The notes under the pieces are model-generated. The model did no database searches. It saw nothing but the letters and a program-made list of their open reading frames with translations, and was not told the origin of the DNA. Positions 1 to 4,099 of a DNA stretch of 5,022 nt are shown in pieces; the stretch's first letter is position 1; each line of letters begins with the position of its first letter. Position numbers and translations under genes: made by a program. This DNA comes from Acholeplasmatales bacterium (GTDB taxonomy: Bacteria > Bacillota_I > Bacilli_A > Acholeplasmatales > Anaeroplasmataceae): assembly GCA_024696565.1 (NCBI GenBank), contig JAILGR010000113.1, positions 1 through 5,022 on the forward strand, read 5' to 3'.

Positions 1-205
1 GGAATAATAAACACCAAATAGCATCTAACCAACCGATAAATACACCACCAATAGTAACAACTAAAGCAATGATTAATCTAATAATTCCACCCTTATGTAC
101 GAATGCACCCCATCTAACACCAATTTCCATAATCCAGTTACATACTGGAATGAATAATAGAATTATTTGAATTAGACGAGGTAAATTATTAAACCACTTA
201 TCCAT
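1..205 (-). CDS. Small hydrophobic membrane protein, paralogue A (partial, C-terminus beyond left edge)
   Basis: This reading frame starts at the ATG at 203-205 and stays open to the left edge, giving 68 residues without a stop, so the C-terminus is missing. The start is supported by a strong AGGAGGG site at 211-217, five bases upstream. The product begins MDKWFNNLP and has two hydrophobic stretches, about residues 7-28 and 42-68, separated by a short basic/Gly segment (RWGAFVHKGG), so it is probably a two-helix membrane protein. It resembles the 80-residue protein at 288-530: both begin with a short tail containing KW, then a helix with the pattern LLF-[IF]-P-x-x-x-W, an R-containing connector and a second helix ending in a D-[AF]-I motif. 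I do not recognise a named family and assign no function. A terminator and a possible promoter separate it from its paralogue, so it may be expressed on its own. Confidence 0.75.
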   Translation of the reverse strand, partial: MDKWFNNLPRLIQIILLFIPVCNWIMEIGVRWGAFVHKGGIIRLIIALVVTIGGVFIGWLDAIWCLLF

Positions 206-210
206 AATTA

Positions 211-230
211 CCCTCCTTATAATTATTATA
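211..230 (-). promoter_or_regulatory. Possible promoter -10 and strong RBS of membrane protein A
   Basis: A perfect TATAAT lies at 225-230 on the minus strand, with a partial extended element (TGG) a few bases upstream. No good -35 box is seen 16-18 bases further up. AGGAGGG at 211-217 is the ribosome binding site. If this -10 is used, transcription would start around 218 and the leader would be only about a dozen bases, beginning almost at the Shine-Dalgarno site. The terminator just upstream supports the need for a separate promoter. In AT-rich DNA a TATAAT can occur by chance, so confidence is moderate. Confidence 0.45.
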
Positions 231-255
231 TACCAATTTATCTTTTTTATAGAAT

Positions 256-280
256 AAAAAAATCCTCATATGAGGATTCT
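256..280 (-). terminator. Rho-independent terminator after membrane protein B
   Basis: A perfect 18-base palindrome, AATCCTCATATGAGGATT (261-278), begins nine bases past the stop codon of the 288-530 gene. On the minus strand it is followed by a T run (256-260), as expected of an intrinsic terminator. The flanking sequence also gives T-rich DNA on the plus strand, so it could work in both directions, although no plus-strand gene is seen here. Confidence 0.8.
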
Positions 281-287
281 TTTATTA

Positions 288-530
288 TTAGTCTACAATA
301 AATGTTGGCTTGCCATTTAAGAAAATGAAGATGAAATCAATGATTTCAAGAACGAAGCCAATAGGTCCTAGTAAGAATAAAATTGCACCAACTAGGTTAA
401 TTACTTTACTTGTATCTCCGATAAACTTAAATAATCTATATAAGAAACCGAATACCCATCCCCAAAGAGGGAAGAAAAGTAATACCTTTACTAATAATGA
501 TTGTTCATCAATCCATTTAGCAAAACCCAT
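288..530 (-). CDS. Small hydrophobic membrane protein, paralogue B (80 aa)
   Basis: This is a complete 80-residue protein with an ATG at 528-530 and GGAGGT at 537-542, six bases upstream. It has a short N-terminus (MGFAKWIDEQ), a first hydrophobic segment at about residues 12-35 (LLVKVLLFFPLWGWVFGFLY), a short basic/polar connector (RLFKFIGDTSK), a second long hydrophobic segment at about 43-71, and a short polar tail (NGKPTFIVD). This predicts two membrane helices with both ends on the same face. No signal-peptide cleavage site or catalytic motif is visible. It has its own promoter upstream and a terminator downstream, so it appears to be a single-gene unit. It is a paralogue of the truncated gene at 1-205. 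No family name could be assigned and the function is unknown. A plus-strand frame across the same region is a shadow, because the RBS, promoter and terminator all fit the minus strand. Confidence 0.85.
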   Translation of the reverse strand: MGFAKWIDEQSLLVKVLLFFPLWGWVFGFLYRLFKFIGDTSKVINLVGAILFLLGPIGFVLEIIDFIFIFLNGKPTFIVD

Positions 531-556
531 ATAAATACCTCCAATTTTCTAGCCTT

Positions 557-585
557 ATTATATGGCAGTTTTTATTAAAAAACAA
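557..585 (-). promoter_or_regulatory. Sigma-A type promoter for membrane protein B
   Basis: The minus strand reads TTGTTT (-35, 580-585), a 17-base spacer, then a perfect TATAAT (-10, 557-562). The expected start point near 550 gives a leader of about 20 bases that contains the GGAGGT site. The promoter lies just past the dUTPase stop codon. Between them there is only a weak AT-only hairpin (597-615), so read-through from the dUTPase gene is also possible. Confidence 0.65.
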
Positions 586-622
586 TAATGTTATTTACAT
601 TTTTAAAAAATATGTCACATTC

Positions 623-1126
623 TTACTTGTTTGTTGAACCAAAGCCGCCATTTCTTATACTTGTTGTGTCATCATCAAAGGTAATACCATACTCAACAAA
701 AATCCCTTGCATAAAACCTGTACCCTTATTAATTGTTAATGTCTTTCCTTCATTAGAATCATTAGTTATTTTAGCAAATATATGACCTTCATTATCAGAA
801 TAATAATAATCAGAGTCTATAATTCCAACTGTATTATTTAATTGAAGACGATATTTAAAACCAAGTCCACTTCTTGGATATAATTTTAACACATAGTTTT
901 CTTCCATATATACTCTAATGCCAGTAGGAATCTTTACTGTTTCACCAGGATTAAGTGTAATATCAAAAGGAGCAAAGAAATCATAACCAGCACTACCTTT
1001 TGTTGCTCTTTTAGGTAGGGTTATATTATCATATATTTCTTCTTTATTAAAATCTCCTTCTAATGAATTAATAAAGTTTTCTTTTGATACCTTTTCAAAT
1101 CTTGCAACTCTTTTAAAATTATCCAT
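623..1126 (-). CDS. dut: Trimeric dUTP diphosphatase (dUTPase), 167 aa
   Basis: dUTPase hydrolyses dUTP to dUMP and pyrophosphate in the cytoplasm, which keeps uracil out of DNA and supplies dUMP for thymidylate synthesis. All five motifs of the homotrimeric family are present in order: motif 1 AGYDFFAP (46-53), motif 2 PRSGLG (84-89), motif 3 GIIDSDYYYSDNEG (101-114) with the presumed catalytic Asp104 and base-stacking Tyr107, motif 4 KGTGFMQGIF (134-143), and the Gly-rich C-terminal motif 5 RNGGFGSTN (158-166). The longer motif 3 and the roughly 35-residue N-terminal extension ending in LPKRATKGSAGYD match a subgroup common in Bacillota and their phages. Motif 4 lacks the usual Arg, and motif 5 ends in Asn instead of Gly; as I recall both occur in this subgroup. 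The ATG has AAGGAG (1132-1137) five bases upstream. It lies downstream of the isomerase gene with a hairpin between them and no separate promoter visible. Confidence 0.95.
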   Translation of the reverse strand: MDNFKRVARFEKVSKENFINSLEGDFNKEEIYDNITLPKRATKGSAGYDFFAPFDITLNPGETVKIPTGIRVYMEENYVLKLYPRSGLGFKYRLQLNNTVGIIDSDYYYSDNEGHIFAKITNDSNEGKTLTINKGTGFMQGIFVEYGITFDDDTTSIRNGGFGSTNK

Positions 1127-1138
1127 AATTACTCCTTA

Positions 1139-1168
1139 TTTATTAAAAGGATGGCCTAGCCATCCTTT
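1139..1168 (-). terminator. Stem-loop after the isomerase gene: terminator or intercistronic hairpin
   Basis: Minus-strand arms AAAGGATGGC (1159-1168) and GCCATCCTTT (1146-1155) form a perfect 10-bp stem closed by a 3-base loop (1156-1158), starting only three bases after the pgi stop codon. The trailing sequence is TTTTAATAAATAA, a broken rather than continuous T tract. The dUTPase RBS begins within 10 bases of the stem. It may be a weak or partial terminator that sets the ratio of the two genes, or an RNA-processing or stabilising hairpin. Confidence 0.7.
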
Positions 1169-1171
1169 ATA

Positions 1172-2506
1172 TTATTTACCTAATTTAGCTTCTAATTTTT
1201 CTTTCATTTCTTCATAACCTGGCTTACCAAGTAATGCGAACATATTCTTCTTATAAGCTTCAACACCTGGTTGATTGAATGGATTAACACCTAATGTATA
1301 TCCAGATACACCACATGCAAATTCAAAGAAATAAACCATATAACCATAAGTATATGCAGATACATTAGGGATTGTAACACGAATGTTAGGTACTCCACCA
1401 TCAACATGGGCAATTAATGTACCTTCCATAGCCATCTTGTTTACATAATCCATAGTCTTACCAGCTAAGAAATTTAAACCATCAAGATTGTCATCTGTAG
1501 CATTAATTACTAATTCTTCTTCTGGCTTATCAACATTAATTACTGTCTCAAATAATGTTCTTTCACCATCTTGAATCATTTGACCTAATGAATGTAGGTC
1601 AGTTGAGAATGATGCTGAAGTAATCCAAATGCCTTTATGATTCTTTCCTTCACTCTCACCATATAATTGCTTCCACCATTCAGCAAAGTAATTTAATCTT
1701 GGCTCATAGTTTACAAGCATTTCTAATTTCTTGCCAGAACGATATAAAACATTTCTAGCTAAAGCATATTTTAAGGCATCATTCTTTTCGATATCTTCAA
1801 CTTGATAATCATTATATGCATCCTTAGCACCTTGCATCATTAAATCAATATCGATGCCTGCACAAGCAATAGGTAATAGACCTACTGGTGTTAATACAGA
1901 GAAACGACCACCGATATCATCAGGTACTACGAATTCTTCATAACCTTCAGCATCAGCTAAAGTCTTTAATGCACCCTTCTTCTTATCTGTAGTAGCAAAG
2001 ATTCTTGCCTTAGCTCCTTCTTTACCATATCTCTTTTCACAATAATCTTTGAAAATTCTAAATGCTATTGCAGGTTCAGTAGTTGTTCCTGACTTAGAAA
2101 TAACATTAATAGAGAATTCTTTATCTTTTAAATAATCTAATAATTCTTTTGCATAAGTAGATGAAATTTGATTACCTACAAAGATAACTTCACAGCCTTT
2201 TTGGTTGAAATACTTCTTTAGCATTTCAATAGCTGATTTAGCTCCTAAATAAGAACCACCAATACCAATAGCAACTAATACATCAGATTGAGCTTGAATC
2301 TTCTTAGCTGCCGCTTTAATTCTATTAAATTCATCTTTATCAAAATTATTAGGTAATTCTAACCATCCTAAAAAATCATTACCTGCGCCAGTTTTAGTTT
2401 TTAAAACTTTAACAGCTGCTAAAACATCTTTTTTAACTTCTTCATATAAAGCTTCATCATAAAAGCCTTTAGTTTTGGATATATCTAATACTAATTTCTT
2501 TTCCAT
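1172..2506 (-). CDS. pgi: Glucose-6-phosphate isomerase, 444 aa
   Basis: The enzyme interconverts glucose 6-phosphate and fructose 6-phosphate, the second step of glycolysis and a step of gluconeogenesis, in the cytoplasm. Two SIS sugar-phosphate folds are apparent. The phosphate-binding segments [10 protein letters not shown] (80-89) and [10 protein letters not shown] (137-146) are intact, as is the family signature [14 protein letters not shown] (196-209). Catalytic residues predicted by family comparison are Glu284 in GESEGK, His305 in TDLHSLGQ and Lys419 in the second signature [10 protein letters not shown] (411-420). The length fits the short Gram-positive type (about 450 aa) rather than the roughly 550-residue proteobacterial type. 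The ATG at 2504-2506 has AGGAGG (2517-2522) ten bases upstream. An extended -10 promoter precedes the gene, immediately after the terminator of the Fe-S carrier gene, so it starts a new transcript. A hairpin follows the stop codon. No broken motif or frameshift was found. Confidence 0.97.
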   Translation of the reverse strand: MEKKLVLDISKTKGFYDEALYEEVKKDVLAAVKVLKTKTGAGNDFLGWLELPNNFDKDEFNRIKAAAKKIQAQSDVLVAIGIGGSYLGAKSAIEMLKKYFNQKGCEVIFVGNQISSTYAKELLDYLKDKEFSINVISKSGTTTEPAIAFRIFKDYCEKRYGKEGAKARIFATTDKKKGALKTLADAEGYEEFVVPDDIGGRFSVLTPVGLLPIACAGIDIDLMMQGAKDAYNDYQVEDIEKNDALKYALARNVLYRSGKKLEMLVNYEPRLNYFAEWWKQLYGESEGKNHKGIWITSASFSTDLHSLGQMIQDGERTLFETVINVDKPEEELVINATDDNLDGLNFLAGKTMDYVNKMAMEGTLIAHVDGGVPNIRVTIPNVSAYTYGYMVYFFEFACGVSGYTLGVNPFNQPGVEAYKKNMFALLGKPGYEEMKEKLEAKLGK

Positions 2507-2535
2507 GTGAAATATTCCTCCTCAAATCCATAAGT

Positions 2536-2564
2536 ATTATAGCATTAAAGGATTTAAAAATAAA
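2536..2564 (-). promoter_or_regulatory. Extended -10 promoter for pgi
   Basis: The minus strand carries TGCTATAAT (2536-2544), a perfect -10 hexamer with the TGn extension. The best -35 at 17-base spacing is TTTATT (2559-2564), which is weak, as is usual when an extended -10 is present. Predicted initiation near 2529 gives a leader of about 20 bases that includes AGGAGG. It abuts the T tract of the upstream terminator. Confidence 0.75.
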
Positions 2565-2565
2565 G

Positions 2566-2585
2566 AAAAAAGCCCTTTTAGGCTT
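2566..2585 (-). terminator. Rho-independent terminator after the NifU-type gene
   Basis: Minus-strand arms AAGCCT (2580-2585) and GGGCTT (2570-2575) pair around an AAAA loop, with one T-G wobble, and run straight into a six-base T tract (2566-2571, overlapping the stem). The hairpin sits 15 bases after the stop codon of the Fe-S carrier gene and just before the pgi promoter, so it separates two transcription units. Confidence 0.85.
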
Positions 2586-2600
2586 AATTTCTTTTTTTAT

Positions 2601-2855
2601 TTAATCAACGACGTTTCTAACTCCAATTACTTCAGGAACATATTCCATTAATAATGCTTCAATTCCATCAGTTAGTGTAGAATCTAGTGCACCACAATCT
2701 TGGCACGCACCCATCATCTTAACATAAACTATACCATCTTCAAATTTAATGAATTCTAAATCTCCACCCTCGCTATTTAGATATGGTCTAATTTTATCTA
2801 AGACTTTCATTATTTCTTTTAAAATCTCTTCGCTAGTTCTTTCTTTATTTTCCAT
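2601..2855 (-). CDS. NifU C-terminal-domain type Fe-S cluster carrier, 84 aa
   Basis: This is a stand-alone Nfu domain. In known relatives, two such subunits bind a 4Fe-4S cluster through a CxxC pair and pass it to target enzymes. The sequence shows an N-terminal helix with the conserved IRPYLNSEGGDLEF (22-35), a beta strand IVYVKMMG (42-49), and the metal-binding loop ACQDCGALDSTL (50-61) with Cys51 and Cys54. The final segment, GIEALLMEYVPEVIGVRNVVD, matches the family's C-terminal helix and strand. There is no IscU-like N-terminal domain or extra degenerate domain. The ATG at 2853-2855 has only a moderate RBS (AAAAGG, about 9 bases upstream) and lies inside the last codons of the YutD-family gene, an 11-base overlap that suggests translational coupling. 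B. subtilis has a comparable small protein, YutI. No cluster-assembly (suf) genes are in the window. Confidence 0.92.
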   Translation of the reverse strand: MENKERTSEEILKEIMKVLDKIRPYLNSEGGDLEFIKFEDGIVYVKMMGACQDCGALDSTLTDGIEALLMEYVPEVIGVRNVVD

Positions 2856-3552
2856 TATTATTTACCTTTTTATTCTTGTTCTTGTTAAAACCTTTATTTG
2901 AATCAAAATTTTTATTATTCTTATTGTTTTGTTGAGGCTTCTTATTATTCTTATTATTTTGTTTTCTAAAATCAGCCTTCTTAGATGGGTCAAAATCTTC
3001 TGATGCTGATACAAAGGTTTGAACAACAACATTTTGTTCTGGTTTTTGGTTATTTTTCTTAGAAACTGCTTGGCTATCATTATCATCCTTTAAATCAGAA
3101 GGTAGTTCTCCTTGTGGAATTTGATTGATTTTTCTTGGATCAATAACAATATTAGGTTTATTCTTTTGACTTGGCTTTAAAACTAAAGATTCTTTATCAA
3201 AATTCTCTTTAGCCATAGGAGTAATAGTAATTCTATCATCAGAAGTATCTACTTCCTTATTCTCAAGTTTTTGATATTCTTCTTCATTCTTTATTCTTTT
3301 TAATACATAGTATGGGCATCCAAAGGCACAAGATACTTCAACATAATCTTCAATAAAGCCAAAATAGCTATCACTTTTAGGATCAGTATTAAAACCTCTA
3401 AGTCTTAATATTTCAGATGAAATATCACCAACTATATATAAATCCTTATCAAAACATTCTTCTAAATATTTATCTAAGAATGCATCTAAATCAAACGCAT
3501 CCTTTACATTTTTTTTAAGCCAAAACATTCCTTTTGTACATTTAAATACCAT
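2845..3552 (-). CDS. yutD: YutD-family (DUF1027) protein with Asn/Lys-rich C-terminal tail, 235 aa
   Basis: Residues 1-90 resemble B. subtilis YutD: a VKDAFDLDAFLDKYLEECFDK helix region (16-36), the YIVGD segment (39-43), LRLRGF (49-54), and the diagnostic CAFGCPYYVLKRIK (75-88) with Cys75 and Cys79. YutD has no established biochemical function that I know of. The rest has no recognised domain: a charged linker (about 90-195) and then an Asn/Lys/Gln tail, with about 16 Asn and 12 Lys in residues 196-235, which is very likely disordered. The tail includes a 10-residue repeat containing QNNKNNK twice. The usual family protein is much shorter, about 100 residues. I place the start at ATG 3550-3552, with GGTG eight bases upstream. 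An in-frame TTG at 3583-3585 would add 11 residues but lies upstream of the likely -10 box. The 3' end overlaps the Fe-S carrier gene. Confidence 0.85.
   Translation of the reverse strand: MVFKCTKGMFWLKKNVKDAFDLDAFLDKYLEECFDKDLYIVGDISSEILRLRGFNTDPKSDSYFGFIEDYVEVSCAFGCPYYVLKRIKNEEEYQKLENKEVDTSDDRITITPMAKENFDKESLVLKPSQKNKPNIVIDPRKINQIPQGELPSDLKDDNDSQAVSKKNNQKPEQNVVVQTFVSASEDFDPSKKADFRKQNNKNNKKPQQNNKNNKNFDSNKGFNKNKNKKVNNNGK
2912..2963. repeat. Tandem 30-bp period direct repeat in the yutD tail
   Basis: Two 22-base copies, 2912-2933 and 2942-2963, match at 21 of 22 positions and are spaced 30 bases apart. On the coding (minus) strand each encodes QNNKNNK, so the repeat keeps the reading frame. 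It most likely arose by slippage or unequal duplication within the low-complexity tail. Confidence 0.8.
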
Positions 3553-3560
3553 ATTTTTTT

Positions 3561-3564
3561 CACC
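3561..3564 (-). promoter_or_regulatory. Ribosome binding site that decides the yutD start
   Basis: GGTG on the minus strand, within GGCGGTGA, sits eight bases before ATG 3550-3552, with a run of seven A between them. It is the only Shine-Dalgarno-like site near the 5' end. The upstream TTG at 3583-3585 is preceded by AT-only sequence with no such site, so the shorter 235-residue protein is preferred. Confidence 0.6.
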
Positions 3565-3570
3565 GCCATT

Positions 3571-3599
3571 ATTATACACTAACAATTAAATAATTGAAA
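3571..3599 (-). promoter_or_regulatory. Likely promoter for the yutD-nfu operon
   Basis: A perfect TATAAT lies at 3571-3576. At 17-base spacing the -35 position reads TTTCAA (3594-3599), a poor match to TTGACA. The phosphatase stop codon is only a few bases further upstream. Initiation near 3564 would give a leader of about 12 bases that begins at the RBS. The spacer contains a short inverted repeat (3583-3596). Read-through from the phosphatase gene is an alternative, since no terminator is seen between the two genes. Confidence 0.5.
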
Positions 3600-3601
3600 G
3601 T

Positions 3602-4057
3602 TTATTTATTAAATAAAAAGTGATAAAACGCATTTAATCCTAGCATAATATCTTTATAAGCTTCATTAAAGTTACCAGTATACCAAGGATCAGAAATATC
3701 TCTATTTATATTTGCATATTCTAATAACATATGAACTTTATTTTTATAATCATTTCCTATGATACGATTAAGGGAATATTTGTTTTCCATATCCATACAA
3801 ATTAAATAATCAAAGTTATCATAATCACTTATTCTTATTCTTCTAGCTCTCTTTTTACTACAATCTATGTTCAAATCATTAAGGATTCTTCTAGTCCCAT
3901 AATGTACTGGATTTCCTATTTCTTCAGCTGATGTAGCACAAGATTCAATATGAACTAAATCTTCTTTACCAAATCTTTTAACCATATCCTTAAATAAGAA
4001 TTCTGCCATAGGGCTTCTACAAATATTACCATGACAAATAAATAAAACCTTTATCAT
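3602..4057 (-). CDS. Low-molecular-weight protein tyrosine phosphatase, 151 aa
   Basis: This cytoplasmic phosphatase family uses a cysteinyl-phosphate intermediate to remove phosphate from tyrosine (in some bacteria arginine) side chains. The N-terminal P-loop CHGNICRS (8-15) supplies the nucleophile Cys8 and the phosphate-binding Arg14. Cys13 corresponds to the second cysteine that protects the active site by disulfide formation in studied relatives. The general-acid loop DPWYTG (123-128) carries Asp123. DPWYTG resembles the tyrosine-phosphatase branch (like B. subtilis YfkJ) more than the YwlE arginine-phosphatase branch, but the true substrate cannot be read from sequence. Length is normal for the family. 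The ATG at 4055-4057 has AAAGGG (4064-4069) six bases upstream. The gene follows the GGDEF gene, with a hairpin in the short gap and no room for its own promoter. No tyrosine kinase is in the window. Confidence 0.95.
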   Translation of the reverse strand: MIKVLFICHGNICRSPMAEFLFKDMVKRFGKEDLVHIESCATSAEEIGNPVHYGTRRILNDLNIDCSKKRARRIRISDYDNFDYLICMDMENKYSLNRIIGNDYKNKVHMLLEYANINRDISDPWYTGNFNEAYKDIMLGLNAFYHFLFNK

Positions 4058-4075
4058 AAAATACCCTTTCTAATT

Positions 4076-4098
4076 AAAAAGGGACTAAGTCCCCTTTT
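4076..4098 (-). terminator. Stem-loop after the GGDEF gene: terminator or intercistronic hairpin
   Basis: Minus-strand arms AAAAGGGGAC (4089-4098) and GTCCCTTTTT (4076-4085) form a 10-bp stem with one G-U pair around a 3-base loop (4086-4088). Five T residues form the end of the stem and serve as the T tract. It begins one base after the GGDEF stop codon and ends 18 bases before the phosphatase ATG. It looks like a good intrinsic terminator, yet no promoter fits between it and the next gene, so partial read-through is likely. Confidence 0.75.
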
Positions 4099-4099
4099 A

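Noticed and set aside
310..534. Plus-strand open frame of 74 codons
   Set aside because: It lies opposite the 80-residue membrane protein, whose RBS, promoter, terminator and paralogue all support the minus strand. The plus-strand product is basic and low in recognisable features.
588..785. Plus-strand open frame of 65 codons
   Set aside because: It is the reverse of the 3' end of the dUTPase gene, which has all five family motifs, and no RBS was seen for the plus frame.
623..1126. dUTPase as evidence of a prophage
   Set aside because: This dUTPase subgroup is found in both chromosomes and phages. The neighbours are housekeeping genes and no phage genes, integrase or attachment repeats were seen.
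2507..2600. Riboswitch or T-box upstream of pgi
   Set aside because: The predicted leader is only about 20 bases, and the hairpin in the gap belongs to the upstream gene's terminator.
2856..2964. CRISPR or tandem-repeat array
   Set aside because: The repeat units are in-frame Asn/Lys codons of one protein, with only two good copies and no unique spacers.
2862..3086. Second minus-strand frame of 74 codons inside yutD
   Set aside because: It is the shifted reading of the AAT/AAA-rich repeat tail and yields an Ile/Arg/Lys-rich low-complexity product with no RBS.
3509..3516. Run of eight A on the coding strand near the start of yutD as a programmed frameshift or slippage site
   Set aside because: The zero frame runs smoothly through it into conserved YutD motifs, and such runs are common in AT-rich genomes. 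No downstream structure was seen.
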